A stretch of 36,102 bases of DNA from JBOGZD01 sp050697155 (GCA_050697155.1 JBOGZD010000013.1:1-36102), one strand, 5' to 3'. Shown: positions 1-9,211, numbered from the stretch's first letter. The notes: a model not told the origin generated them from the letters alone. Translations and numbers: made by a program.

Positions 1-666
1 GCGATCCGGCTGCTCCCGGACGTCGCGAACCTTCCCCTGCGGCTGCCCAGCGTGTTGGCGAAGTCGGCTGCCTCGCTCGACGTGCTCTCGGGCGGCCGGG
101 TCGAGCTCGGCCTCGGGGCCGGCAGCTTCTGGGAGGCGGTCGAGGCGATGGGAGGGCCGCGGCGGACGCCGAGGGAGTCCGTCGACGCGCTGGAGGAGGC
201 GATCGCGATCGTGCGTGGCTTCTGGTCGGGCGAGCGCTCGGTCACCGTCGAGGGCGAGCACTACCGGGTCAAGGGCGCGAAGCCGGGGCCGCAACCGGCG
301 CACCCGATCGGCCTCTGGATCGGCGCCTACGGCCCGCGGATGCTCGGGCTCACCGGCCGGCTCGGCGACGGCTGGCTGCCGAGCCTGGGCGAGCACTACC
401 TGAGCCCCGAGGACGTGCCGCCGGCGCATGAGAGGATCGACGAGGCGGCCAAGCGGGCGGGACGCGAGCCCGCCGACGTGCGGCGCGGGGTGAACGTGAT
501 GGCGCTCGACGGGGACGAGGCCGGCTGGGCGGAGCAGCTCGTGCGCATCGGTTCCGAGCTTCGCTTCGAGGTGCTGCTCGTCGGCCCCTCCGAGGAGGAC
601 CCGGTGGGCTCGATTCGCAGGCTGGGCGAGGAGGTCGCCCCGCGGGTGCGCGAGTCGCTCGGCTGA
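1..666 (+). CDS. LLM-class flavin-dependent oxidoreductase, 5'-truncated by the window
   Basis: The reading frame is open from base 1 and ends at the TGA at 664-666, so about 221 C-terminal residues are visible and the N-terminus lies outside the window. The segment NLPLRLPSVLAKSAASLD followed by LSGGRVELGLGAGSFWEA is typical of the luciferase-like monooxygenase (TIM-barrel) superfamily, as is the later PIGLWIGAYGPRMLGL strand. Members use F420H2 or FMNH2; the actinobacterial setting makes F420 likely, but the cofactor cannot be told from this fragment. The substrate is unknown. It is separated from ffh by 47 bp and reads in the same direction. A GTG at 52 could be mistaken for a start, but the conserved residues run upstream of it. 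Confidence 0.85.
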   Translation, partial: AIRLLPDVANLPLRLPSVLAKSAASLDVLSGGRVELGLGAGSFWEAVEAMGGPRRTPRESVDALEEAIAIVRGFWSGERSVTVEGEHYRVKGAKPGPQPAHPIGLWIGAYGPRMLGLTGRLGDGWLPSLGEHYLSPEDVPPAHERIDEAAKRAGREPADVRRGVNVMALDGDEAGWAEQLVRIGSELRFEVLLVGPSEEDPVGSIRRLGEEVAPRVRESLG

Positions 667-713
667 GCGCCTCGGCCGGGCTGCCGCGCTTCGCCGTCTA
701 AGCTCATCCGGCG

Positions 714-2051
<1,338 letters not shown>

Positions 2052-2109
2052 CCATGCGCTCGGCCCGCGGGTCCTGGAGGAGCGTGGTCGCTAACCTGCC
2101 CTGCCTCAG

Positions 2110-2364
2110 ATGGCTGTACGAATTCGGTTGAGAAGGGTGGGTTCGCGCAAGAACCCCAACTGGCGGATCGTGGTGGCCGACAAGCGCTCGCCCCGGGACG
2201 GGCGCACGATCGAGACGATCGGCAACTACAACCCGCAGGCCGATCCCTCGCTGATCGTGATCGACGAGGATCGGGCGCGCCACTGGCTCGACCACGGCGC
2301 TCAGCCCACGCGCACGGTCGCGACCCTGCTCCGGACCAAGGGAATCGCTGCCACCGGCTCCTAG
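2110..2364 (+). CDS. rpsP: 30S ribosomal protein S16
   Basis: Small-subunit protein S16 helps assemble the 5' domain of 16S rRNA. The 84-residue product has the family signature near the N-terminus (AVRIRLRRVGSRKNPNWRIV), then RDGRTIETIGNYNP and a short C-terminal helix. Length and motifs are normal. It lies 58 bp after ffh and 20 bp before khpA, which is the usual gene order. TAACCT at 2092-2097 is a possible -10 box 12 nt upstream of the ATG, giving a leader of only a few nucleotides. No anti-SD-complementary sequence is evident. Confidence 0.97.
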   Translation: MAVRIRLRRVGSRKNPNWRIVVADKRSPRDGRTIETIGNYNPQADPSLIVIDEDRARHWLDHGAQPTRTVATLLRTKGIAATGS

Positions 2365-2384
2365 GGTGCGGCGACCGGCCTCGG

Positions 2385-2618
2385 ATGCGTGACCTGGTCG
2401 AGTTCCTGGTTCGGGCGCTTGTCTCGGAGCCCGACGCCGTTCGCGTCGACGAGCTCAACGAGAACGGGGACATCGTGCTCGAGGTCCGGGTTGCCCCCGA
2501 TGACCTCGGACGCGTGATCGGACGCGAGGGCAGGGTCGCGAACGCCATTCGCACCCTCGCCAAGGCAGCGGCGACGATCGAGGGCGGCCGGGTGATGGTC
2601 GAGATCGTGGAGGACTAG
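2385..2618 (+). CDS. khpA: KH-domain RNA-binding protein KhpA (YlqC family)
   Basis: A 77-residue single KH-domain protein. The RNA-contacting GxxG loop is seen as GREG within DDLGRVIGREGRVANAIRTL, and the protein ends in the usual VMVEIVED strand. KhpA proteins pair with KhpB in Firmicutes and bind many RNAs; their gene commonly sits between rpsP and rimM/trmD, as here. The stop codon is inside the left arm of a perfect hairpin (2615-2645), so translation termination and hairpin folding overlap physically. The ATG at 2385 is the first start after rpsP and gives the full domain. Confidence 0.93.
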   Translation: MRDLVEFLVRALVSEPDAVRVDELNENGDIVLEVRVAPDDLGRVIGREGRVANAIRTLAKAAATIEGGRVMVEIVED

Positions 2619-2645
2619 ATGGCCGATTCCCAATCGGCCATCTAG
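2615..2645 (+). terminator. Perfect 14-bp hairpin overlapping the khpA stop
   Basis: CTAGATGGCCGATT (2615-2628) and its exact reverse complement (2632-2645) are separated by CCC. No T-run follows, so it is not a classical intrinsic terminator; it could cause pausing, protect mRNA ends, or attenuate trmD expression. It occupies the position where rimM is normally found. Confidence 0.6.
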
Positions 2646-2667
2646 CGGCAGCGGCGGGAGGGCTGCC

Positions 2668-3324
2668 TTGCGGATCGACGTCTTCACCCTCTTCCCAGAC
2701 TGGTTTGACTGGTTCGCCGGGCAGCGTCACGTCCGCAATGCGCTGGAGCGCGGCTCGGAGCTTCGCTTCTTCAACTACCGCGACAGCACCCCGCTGACCG
2801 GCGGCCAGGTGGACGACGCGCCCTACGGCGGCGGTGCCGGGATGGTGCTCCGGGTCGACGTGGTCGATGCGGCCCTGCGCGCCGCCTACGGCGACGACCC
2901 GGGCGCGGCGCGGGTCGTGCTGCTGACGCCGGGTGGGCGCCAGCTCGCCGACGCGCTGGCCGGCGAGCTGGCCGGCGAGCCGCATCTGGCCCTGCTCTGC
3001 GGACGCTACGAGGGCGTCGACGAGCGCGTGCGCGAGCATCTCGCCGACGATTCGGTCTCGGTAGGGCCCTACGTGCTCTCCGGCGGCGAGCTGGCGGCGA
3101 TGGTGCTCGCCGACGCGGTTATCCGCAAGCTGCCGGGCGCTCTCGGGCACGAGCTCTCCGCCGTCGAGGAGTCGTTCTCGGAGGCGCTAGAGGGAGGGCC
3201 GGAGTATCCCCACTACACGCGCCCGGCCTCCTATCGCGGCTGGGACGTACCCGACGTCCTGCTCTCGGGCGACCACGCCAGGGTCCGCGAATGGCGCCTC
3301 GAGCAGAGCCGCAGGCGAGCGTAG
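2668..3324 (+). CDS. trmD: tRNA (guanine-N1)-methyltransferase TrmD
   Basis: TrmD makes m1G37 next to the anticodon using S-adenosylmethionine, preventing +1 frameshifts. The 218-residue protein has the SPOUT trefoil-knot hallmarks: DDAPYGGGAGMVLR (49-62), the LLCGRYEGVDERV segment (109-121) and VGPYVLSGGELAA (132-144). The C-terminal domain with GGPEYPHYTRP and a final VREWRLEQS is present. The TTG start at 2668 is supported by a good ribosome-binding site (GGGAGG 7-12 nt upstream) and by the conserved RIDVFTLFP beginning. It follows the khpA hairpin by 22 bp; no rimM intervenes. Confidence 0.96.
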   Translation: MRIDVFTLFPDWFDWFAGQRHVRNALERGSELRFFNYRDSTPLTGGQVDDAPYGGGAGMVLRVDVVDAALRAAYGDDPGAARVVLLTPGGRQLADALAGELAGEPHLALLCGRYEGVDERVREHLADDSVSVGPYVLSGGELAAMVLADAVIRKLPGALGHELSAVEESFSEALEGGPEYPHYTRPASYRGWDVPDVLLSGDHARVREWRLEQSRRRA

Positions 3325-3399
3325 ATTGGCGAGGTGACGCAGCCGGCCTGATTCGCCCTCCAAGTCGGCCGCTTAGAGCCTGCTTACTGAGGAGTTGTC

Positions 3400-3444
3400 T
3401 ACTATCTGACGCCCGCGGGCGCCCCGGACCGGAGCCCGCTTTTT
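3400..3444 (+). promoter_or_regulatory. rplS leader: -10-like box followed by intrinsic-terminator hairpin
   Basis: In the 150-bp trmD-rplS gap, TACTAT (3400-3405) resembles a -10 box, although no good -35 sits at the right distance. GCGGGC (3415-3420) pairs with GCCCGC (3434-3439) and is followed directly by TTTTT (3440-3444), the classical form of an intrinsic terminator. It may end read-through from trmD or act as an attenuator in the rplS leader; ribosomal-protein leaders often work this way, but the mechanism here is inferred. Confidence 0.55.
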
Positions 3445-3474
3445 CAACGTCTTCGTCCTCGACCCGGCGATCCC

Positions 3475-4131
3475 TTGAGCACGATCATCGACGACATCGA
3501 GCGCCGCCAGATGCGCGCGCGCACGCCCCGCTTCGACCCCGGCGATCGCGTCCGCGTCCACTTCCAGGTCGTCGAGGGGACCCGTCGCCGCACGCAGGTC
3601 TTCGAGGGCATCGTCATCGCCCGCCGCGGCAGCGGCGCCCGGGAGACGTTCACCGTCCGCAAGCAGTCTTTCGGGGTCGGCGTCGAGCGGACGTTTCCCG
3701 TGCATTCGCCCAAGATCGAGCGGCTCGAGGTGGTCGCCCGCGGCGATGTCCGCCGCGCGAAGCTCTACTACCTGCGCGACAAGGTCGGGAAGCGGGCGCG
3801 GGTCGCCGAGCGCCGCTGGGGCATCGAGGACGAGCTCGTGCTCGGTGAGGCCGAGGAGCCGGACGCGATCGATTCCGAGGGCGTTTCCCAGGAGGAGGCC
3901 GAGACCGTGCCGCCTGCTGAGGAGGCTGAGGACGGCGAGGAGGCCCCGGAGGCCGAGGAGGGGCCGGCCGAGGAGGCCGAGGAGGGGCCGGCCGAGGAGC
4001 CCGCTGCGGAGGCTCCCGATGTGGAGGCTGGGCCCGCCGACGAACCCGCCGAGCACGATGAGGGGCCTGCCGAGCAGGCTCCGGCGGAAGAGGAGGCCGA
4101 CGAGCCGGTCTCCGAGGAAGCTTCTCGCTGA
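3475..4131 (+). CDS. rplS: 50S ribosomal protein L19 with long acidic C-terminal extension
   Basis: L19 sits at the 30S-50S interface. Residues 1-116 form a complete L19: DDIERRQMRARTPRFDPGDR, then the KOW-like strands with FEGIVIARRGSGARETFTVR and RAKLYYLRDKVGKRARV. Normal L19 ends about there, at roughly 115-120 residues. Here the frame continues for another 100 residues made almost only of Glu, Ala, Pro, Asp and Gly, with internal repeats such as EEGPAEEAEEGPAEE. The TTG start at 3475 gives the normal N-terminus. The 3' end is 38 bp before lepB. The tail is probably disordered; its role is unknown. Confidence 0.93.
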   Translation: MSTIIDDIERRQMRARTPRFDPGDRVRVHFQVVEGTRRRTQVFEGIVIARRGSGARETFTVRKQSFGVGVERTFPVHSPKIERLEVVARGDVRRAKLYYLRDKVGKRARVAERRWGIEDELVLGEAEEPDAIDSEGVSQEEAETVPPAEEAEDGEEAPEAEEGPAEEAEEGPAEEPAAEAPDVEAGPADEPAEHDEGPAEQAPAEEEADEPVSEEASR

Positions 4132-4169
4132 TCCCGAAGCCGACAACCGGCAGGGGCGCGCTGATCGAG

Positions 4170-4751
4170 ATGGTGGTGATCGTCGCGCTGGCGATCGGGC
4201 TCGCGCTGGCGATCCAGCAGTGGTTCGTCAAGCCCTTCCAGATTCCTTCGGGTTCGATGATTCCCACGTTGGATATTGACGAGCGCGTACTCGTCAACCG
4301 GTTCAGTCACGTGATGGGTGGGGACCCCGACATTGGCGACATCGTTGTCTTCAATCCGCCAGTTACGGCGGAGATGGACTACAGCGGTCCCCGATGCACC
4401 GCCATGCCCAACCGCCCCGACACGGTGTGCCCGGAGCCGGATCCGAGAAAGTCGGATGACAACTTCATCAAGCGTGTGGTGGCTGGACCGGGCGACCGCC
4501 TTCGGATCGAGAACGGACATCCGGTCGTCAACGGCGAGATCGCGGAGGAGAACTTCATCCGCCCGTGCCGCGGACTGGGTGATTGCAATCTACGGGAGGA
4601 GATCACCATTCCACCCGACCACTACTTCATGATGGGCGACAATCGTGGGGCGAGCCAAGACAGCCGTTTCTGGGGACCCGTCCCCCGAGACTGGATCATC
4701 GGCGAGGCCTTCTTCACCTACTGGCCGATCGACAAGGTCGGCCTCTTCTAA
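4170..4751 (+). CDS. lepB: Type I signal peptidase LepB
   Basis: Membrane-anchored serine protease that removes signal peptides from exported proteins. The product starts with one hydrophobic helix (residues 1-18). The catalytic Ser is S29 in PSGSMIPTL, and the catalytic Lys is K101 in NFIKRVVAGPGDRL; the box MGDNRGASQDSRFWGPV is also present. An insert of about 30 residues (66-97) between the two catalytic boxes carries two cysteines. Length (193 aa) is normal for Gram-positive type I enzymes. No stop separates the ATG from further in-frame codons (...TTGRGALIE) back towards rplS, so the native start may be a few codons upstream at a non-standard codon. Confidence 0.93.
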   Translation: MVVIVALAIGLALAIQQWFVKPFQIPSGSMIPTLDIDERVLVNRFSHVMGGDPDIGDIVVFNPPVTAEMDYSGPRCTAMPNRPDTVCPEPDPRKSDDNFIKRVVAGPGDRLRIENGHPVVNGEIAEENFIRPCRGLGDCNLREEITIPPDHYFMMGDNRGASQDSRFWGPVPRDWIIGEAFFTYWPIDKVGLF

Positions 4752-5541
4752 GCGGACCGATGGGCGCACCCGGGCCGCCGTCGCCCGGCGGCGGCGCCGG
4801 GCGGCGAAGCTGTTTCGCTTCGATCGCGCGCTCGGCGCGCGCTTCGTCGCCGGGGCGGACGAGGCCGGCCGCGGGTCGCTCGCGGGCCCACTGGTCGCCG
4901 CGGCGGTGCTGATCGACTACGAGCGACTCAGCCTCCGCGACCGCCGCGCCCTCGGCGAGCTCGACGACTCCAAGCAGCGCACCGAGGAGGAGCGCGAGAC
5001 GCTCTATCCGATCGTGATCAGGGCGGCCGAGCGGGTCGCGGTCACCGTCCGCTGCGTGCGTGGGATCGACGCCCGCGGCCTCCACGTGACCAACCTCGCG
5101 GCGCTTGCCCGCAGCCTGGAGCGGGTCGCGGTACCAGGCGGCGCCTGTCTCGTGGACGGCTTCTCGATCCCTGCATGCCGGGTCGACCATCGCGCGGTGA
5201 TCGACGGCGACGCCCGCAGCGCCGCGATCGCCGCCGCCTCGGTTGTCGCCAAGGTGACCCGGGACCGCTACATGCACCGCGCCCACGGCAGCTATCCCGG
5301 CTTCGGCTTTCTCGAGAACGTCGGCTACTCGACCCCCGAGCACCGGGCGGCGATCATCGAGCGCGGCCCCTCGAGCCTGCACCGCCGCTCGTTCCAGTCG
5401 ATCGCCTACAGCCAGCTCGCGCTGGCCGATCCCGAGGCTCCCTCAGAAGGCGTCGCGGATCCACTCGCAGTCGAGGATCCGGCCATCGAGGCCCAGCTCG
5501 ACGCCGACGACGTCGAAGCGGATCGAGCCGAAGCGGGGTAG
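4645..5541 (+). CDS. rnhB: Ribonuclease HII
   Basis: RNase HII cuts 5' of ribonucleotides embedded in DNA. The catalytic core is clear: GADEAGRGSLAGPLVAAAVL (first Asp and Glu), LDDSKQRTEEER, CLVDGF, and the block DARSAAIAAASVVAKVTRDR followed by HRAHGSYPGFGF. The start is uncertain. The only in-frame ATG/GTG/TTG before the core is ATG 4645, which would overlap lepB by 107 nt; a CTG at 4810, directly before FRFDRALGARFVAG, is a plausible alternative. The C-terminal 40 or so residues lie beyond the usual HRRSFQSI end and overlap the 3' end of yraN on the opposite strand by 99 bp. Confidence 0.92.
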   Translation: MGRAKTAVSGDPSPETGSSARPSSPTGRSTRSASSKRTDGRTRAAVARRRRRAAKLFRFDRALGARFVAGADEAGRGSLAGPLVAAAVLIDYERLSLRDRRALGELDDSKQRTEEERETLYPIVIRAAERVAVTVRCVRGIDARGLHVTNLAALARSLERVAVPGGACLVDGFSIPACRVDHRAVIDGDARSAAIAAASVVAKVTRDRYMHRAHGSYPGFGFLENVGYSTPEHRAAIIERGPSSLHRRSFQSIAYSQLALADPEAPSEGVADPLAVEDPAIEAQLDADDVEADRAEAG

Positions 5542-5838
5542 GCGGGGGGCTGAGGCGAGCCGGGCGCGGGCCAGGCGGCGCAGCTTGACCCGCTTCGCGC
5601 GCCCGACCGCGAGCGCCGGGCGCTCGGGGCCCCGTCGAGCGCCCACCCGAGCGGCCTTGACCTCGACGAAGACCAGCGCGCGTCCGTGCACCGCGACGAT
5701 GTCGATCTCGCCGGCGATCCCAAGCTCGCGGTAGCGAACGCGGACGTTGCGCTCGAGGATGTCCAGCCCCCGGCGGGCGAGCATCTCGGCCGCGAAGTCC
5801 TCCGCGATCCGCCCGGCCGCAATCCTCGCCTGGGTCAT
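5443..5838 (-). CDS. YraN family (UPF0102) endonuclease-like protein
   Basis: A 131-residue member of the UPF0102/YraN family, which has a predicted PD-(D/E)xK nuclease fold and whose biochemical role is unsettled. The family N-terminus RIAAGRIAEDFAAEMLARRG is followed by ILERNVRVRYRELGIAGEID; the candidate metal-binding residues are E and D of GEIDIV and the VFVEVK strand. ATG 5838 was chosen because the family begins there; an upstream in-frame ATG at 5943 only adds unlike sequence. yraN genes commonly lie between rnhB and yifB/dprA; here it is reversed relative to both. Confidence 0.9.
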   Translation of the reverse strand: MTQARIAAGRIAEDFAAEMLARRGLDILERNVRVRYRELGIAGEIDIVAVHGRALVFVEVKAARVGARRGPERPALAVGRAKRVKLRRLARARLASAPRLPRFGSIRFDVVGVELGLDGRILDCEWIRDAF

Positions 5839-5974
5839 CGATCCACGGTAGGGGCCGATTGCGGGCGGATGGCGCGCGCAGCGCAAGGTAAGGGTCGCGG
5901 CGCCGGTTGAGCCGTCGACGAACTCGACACCTTTCGCATGCAACCGGGCACGCCGCGGCGCCTACGGTCCGCCG

Positions 5975-7474
5975 ATGCTCGCCACCGCCCGCACCTTCAC
6001 CTTGCTCGGCGTCACCGCCCGCGAGGTTCGCGTCGAGGCGGACGTGCGCGGCGGGCTGCCCACGTTCGCCCTCGTCGGTCTGCCCGACCGGGCCGTACGC
6101 GAGTCGCGCGAGCGGGTGCGGGCGGCAATCGCCAACTCGGGTTTCGAGTTCCCCCAACGGCGGATCACCGCCAACCTCGCTCCGGCCGATCTGCGCAAGG
6201 CCGGCCCCGCGTTCGACCTCGCGATCGCCGCGGCCATCCTCGCAGCCTCCGATCAGCTCGCTCAGGACAGGCTCGAGGGCGTCGCACTGGCGGGCGAGCT
6301 CGCCCTCGACGGATCGATCCGCATCGTTCCCGGGGCGCTGGCGATGGCCGAGGCCGCACGCCGCGCCGGGGCTCGGGCGATCGCGCTGCCGGCGGGGTCG
6401 GCGGGCGAGGCCGCCCTGGCCGGTGGCCTCCGGGTGCTGCCGATCGATCGCCTCGACCAGCTCGCGACGATCGGAACCGAGGCCGAGCCCGGCCCGCCCG
6501 ACCCGCCGCTGCTGGACGGCGACGGGCCGGCGGCGACCGGCTTCGACCTCGGCGACCTGCGCGGACAGCCCTACCTGCGTCGGGCGCTCGAGGTTGCCGC
6601 GGCGGGCGGCCACAGCCTGCTGATCACCGGGCCTCCCGGAGCGGGGAAGTCGATGGCGGCGCGACGGCTGCCGTCGCTGCTGCCGCCGCTCGACCAAGCC
6701 GAAGCGATCGACGCTTTGCGAATCGCCAGCGCAACCGGCCGCAGGCTCGAGCCCGAGCGGGCATGCTCGCGCCCGTTTCGGGCACCGCATCACACGATCT
6801 CGACCGCCGGGCTGGTCGGTGGCGGCTCGCCTCCCCGGCCGGGGGAGGTGACGCTCGCCCATCGCGGCGTGCTGTTTCTCGACGAGTTGCCCGAGTTTCG
6901 CCGCGACGCGCTCGAAGCGTTGCGCCAGCCGCTCGAGGAGGGTCGGGTCGAGATCGCCCGCGCCCGACACGTGCTCGACCTCCCGTGCGAGTTCCAGCTC
7001 GTCGCCGCCGCCAACCCATGCCCGTGCGGTCGGGGCCGGGACCACCCGGACTGCGAGTGCACGACGATCGCCGCCCGTGCGCACGCCGCCAAGCTGAGCG
7101 GGGCGCTCGCCGATCGGATCGACATCACGCTTCGGGTGAGCCAGCCGGATCCCGAGACTCTGTCCGGCCCGCCGGAGGAGAGCTCGGCGGCGGTCAGGGA
7201 GCGCGTGCTTGCGGCGCGGGAGCTTCAGGCCGGCCGCCTCGGGGTGGGGCGCGTGAACGGATCGTCCACCCCTGCGGAGATGCGCGCCCACTGCAGCCTC
7301 GACGACAGCAGTCGCCGCCTGCTCGCTCGCAGCGGCGCCGGTCCTCTGCTCAGCGCCCGCGGCCATGGACGGGTGCTCAGGGTGGCTCGCACGATCGCGG
7401 ACCTCGCCGGCGCTGCGGAGCTCGGCTCCGATCACGTCTTCGAGGCGCTCGCCCTGCGACGGCCGCCGGCGTGA
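5975..7474 (+). CDS. YifB/ComM-type Mg-chelatase-like AAA+ ATPase
   Basis: YifB/ComM proteins are hexameric AAA+ helicases that promote branch migration during natural transformation. The 499-residue product has the N-terminal Lon-like ChlI domain (about 1-165, with ADVRGGLPTFALVGLPD and NLAPADLRKAG) and an AAA+ domain with Walker A GPPGAGKSM near 217 and Walker B VLFLDELPEF near 298. A CPCG-x(n)-C cysteine cluster (NPCPCGRGRDHPDCEC) and the C-terminal Mg-chelatase helical domain follow. A TACGGT box (5963-5968) lies 6 nt before the ATG with no Shine-Dalgarno, suggesting leaderless expression. Its stop overlaps the dprA start (GTGA). Confidence 0.95.
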   Translation: MLATARTFTLLGVTAREVRVEADVRGGLPTFALVGLPDRAVRESRERVRAAIANSGFEFPQRRITANLAPADLRKAGPAFDLAIAAAILAASDQLAQDRLEGVALAGELALDGSIRIVPGALAMAEAARRAGARAIALPAGSAGEAALAGGLRVLPIDRLDQLATIGTEAEPGPPDPPLLDGDGPAATGFDLGDLRGQPYLRRALEVAAAGGHSLLITGPPGAGKSMAARRLPSLLPPLDQAEAIDALRIASATGRRLEPERACSRPFRAPHHTISTAGLVGGGSPPRPGEVTLAHRGVLFLDELPEFRRDALEALRQPLEEGRVEIARARHVLDLPCEFQLVAAANPCPCGRGRDHPDCECTTIAARAHAAKLSGALADRIDITLRVSQPDPETLSGPPEESSAAVRERVLAARELQAGRLGVGRVNGSSTPAEMRAHCSLDDSSRRLLARSGAGPLLSARGHGRVLRVARTIADLAGAAELGSDHVFEALALRRPPA

Positions 7475-8361
7475 AGCGCGTGTGGACGATCGACGCGGAG
7501 GCGTCCGATTATCCCGGCCAGCTGGCCGACCTCGATCGGCTGGCGCCGCCGGTGCTCCACGGGGTTGGACAGCGCGATGCCGTCGCTGCGCTCGACGCCG
7601 ACGCGACCGTGACCATCGTCGGCTCACGCCGCGCGAGCGCCTACGGACTGGGCGTGGCCGAGCAGATCGCCGCGGATCTCGCGGCATCGGGAGCGACGAT
7701 CGTCAGCGGAATGGCGCTGGGCATCGACGCGGCAGCCCACCGTGGCGCGCTCGCGGGCGGCGGGCGCACGATCGCCGTGCTCGCCGGCGGCCCCGACGTG
7801 GTCTACCCGGCCCGCGAGTCCGGCCTGTACCGCCGGATCACCACCGACCAGGGGGCGGCGATATCCGAGCATCCCGCGGGCGTGCGCCCCCAGAAGGCCG
7901 ACTTCCCGGCCCGCAACCGGATCATGGCGGCGCTCGCGCGCTTCGTGCTCATCGTCGAAGCGGCCGAGCCTTCCGGCTCGCTGATCACCGCCCGGCTGGC
8001 CCAGGGCCTCGGCCGCGAGGTGGGGGCCGTGCCGGGGCAGGTCGGGACCCGCGTCGCCACGGGCACCAACGGGCTGCTGCGTGACGGCGCGGCCTTCGTC
8101 AGCGGTGCTCAGGACATCCTCGACCGCCTCGCCGGCGTCGGCTCGACCTCGATCACCCGCGCCGGCCCGCCGCTCGACGAGGGCCTGCTGCGCGCGCTCG
8201 ATCTGGTCGAGCGCGGCGCTCGCACGGCCGACGAGCTGGCCGTGGCCGCCGAGGCAGCGCCAAGCTGGGCCGCGGTCGCCCTCGCCCAACTGGAGCTCTT
8301 GGGCTACGTGAAGGCAGACAGCTCCGGCGCCTACGCCCGGACCACACTCACCCATCCGTAG
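7471..8361 (+). CDS. dprA: DNA-processing protein DprA
   Basis: DprA binds incoming single-stranded DNA and loads RecA during transformation. The GTG start overlaps the yifB stop by 4 nt, which implies translational coupling. The extended Rossmann fold is visible: TIVGSRRASAYG near residue 48, GATIVSGMALGIDAAAHRGA, TIAVLAGGPDVVYPARE, SEHPAGVRPQKADFPARNRI and VEAAEPSGSLITA. A C-terminal winged-helix (DprA_WH-like) part covers about 230-296. At 296 residues it is of the short type, without a long SAM-like N-terminal domain. Together with yifB it suggests competence or processing of acquired DNA, but no uptake genes are in the window. Confidence 0.95.
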   Translation: MKRVWTIDAEASDYPGQLADLDRLAPPVLHGVGQRDAVAALDADATVTIVGSRRASAYGLGVAEQIAADLAASGATIVSGMALGIDAAAHRGALAGGGRTIAVLAGGPDVVYPARESGLYRRITTDQGAAISEHPAGVRPQKADFPARNRIMAALARFVLIVEAAEPSGSLITARLAQGLGREVGAVPGQVGTRVATGTNGLLRDGAAFVSGAQDILDRLAGVGSTSITRAGPPLDEGLLRALDLVERGARTADELAVAAEAAPSWAAVALAQLELLGYVKADSSGAYARTTLTHP

Positions 8362-8399
8362 GCCGACCGCGCACGACATATGCGCTCTAGGCTCCGGTT

Positions 8400-9197
8400 G
8401 TGGACGCCGACCGCCCGATCCGCGCCTGCCTCACGATCGCCGGGTCCGATTCCGGGGGCGGGGCCGGGATCCAGGCCGATCTGAAGGCCTTTGCCCGCTG
8501 CGGGGTGCACGGGATGAGCGCGATCACGGCCCTGACCGCCCAGAACACGGTCGGGGTGCGGATGGTGACCGCGGTCCCGCCGGGGATGATCGTCGCCCAG
8601 GTGGCTGCGGTCGCCGGGGACATCGGGGTTGACGCGGTCAAGGTGGGGATGCTCGGCGACGAGGCGACGATCGACGCGGTGGTCGAGGCGCTTTCGCTGA
8701 CGGGCGAGGCGCCGGTCGTGATCGACCCAGTGATGGTCGCCGAGAGCGGGGCGGTCCTGCTCGAGCCCGCGGCGAAGGCGGCTTTGATCGAGCGCATCCT
8801 GCCGCTGGCGACGGTCGCGACCCCGAATCTGGCCGAGGCGCGGGAGCTCTCCGGGCTGGGCGAGCCGGCCTCGGCCGAGGAGCTCGGGCGCGCGATCCTC
8901 GCCCTCGGGCCGCGGGCGGTGGTGGTGACCGGCGGACACGCCGAGGACGGCGCCGACCTGCTGGTCGAGGACCACGGGTCGGTGCGGATCGAGGGCCCGC
9001 GCTACCCACCGGGCGCGTCGCACGGCTCCGGCTGCACCCACTCCTCGGCGCTCGCCGCGTACATGGCCCGCGGCGAGGAGCTCGCCGACGCCGCCCGCTG
9101 GGCCCGCGAGATCGCCTCGGAGGCGGTCGGCAACGGGCTGCGCGGGATCGGCGCGGGCGCCGGACCGGTCGACGTCTTCGGCCTCGCCCGCGGGTAG
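8400..9197 (+). CDS. thiD: Hydroxymethylpyrimidine/phosphomethylpyrimidine kinase
   Basis: ThiD phosphorylates HMP and then HMP-P in thiamine biosynthesis. The ribokinase-like fold is shown by LTIAGSDSGGGAGIQADLKA at the N-terminus, TALTAQNTVGV, VIDPVMVAESG, ATPNLAEARELSG and the phosphate loop/anion hole PPGASHGSGCTHSSALAA (Cys near 212). The 265-residue length is normal. The gap to dprA is only 38 bp and holds no TPP riboswitch; TAGGCT at 8388-8393 lies 6 nt before the GTG, a leaderless-type promoter. No other thi gene is nearby. Confidence 0.94.
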   Translation: MDADRPIRACLTIAGSDSGGGAGIQADLKAFARCGVHGMSAITALTAQNTVGVRMVTAVPPGMIVAQVAAVAGDIGVDAVKVGMLGDEATIDAVVEALSLTGEAPVVIDPVMVAESGAVLLEPAAKAALIERILPLATVATPNLAEARELSGLGEPASAEELGRAILALGPRAVVVTGGHAEDGADLLVEDHGSVRIEGPRYPPGASHGSGCTHSSALAAYMARGEELADAARWAREIASEAVGNGLRGIGAGAGPVDVFGLARG

Positions 9198-9211
9198 CCA
9201 TAATTGACCCG

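Noticed and set aside
5354..7687. 777-codon minus-strand open frame opposite yifB and yraN
   Set aside because: Low-complexity Arg/Gly/Pro-rich translation in the shadow of yifB; not a gene.
8362..8399. TPP riboswitch before thiD
   Set aside because: The gap is only 38 bp, too short for a THI element, and lacks its conserved core.
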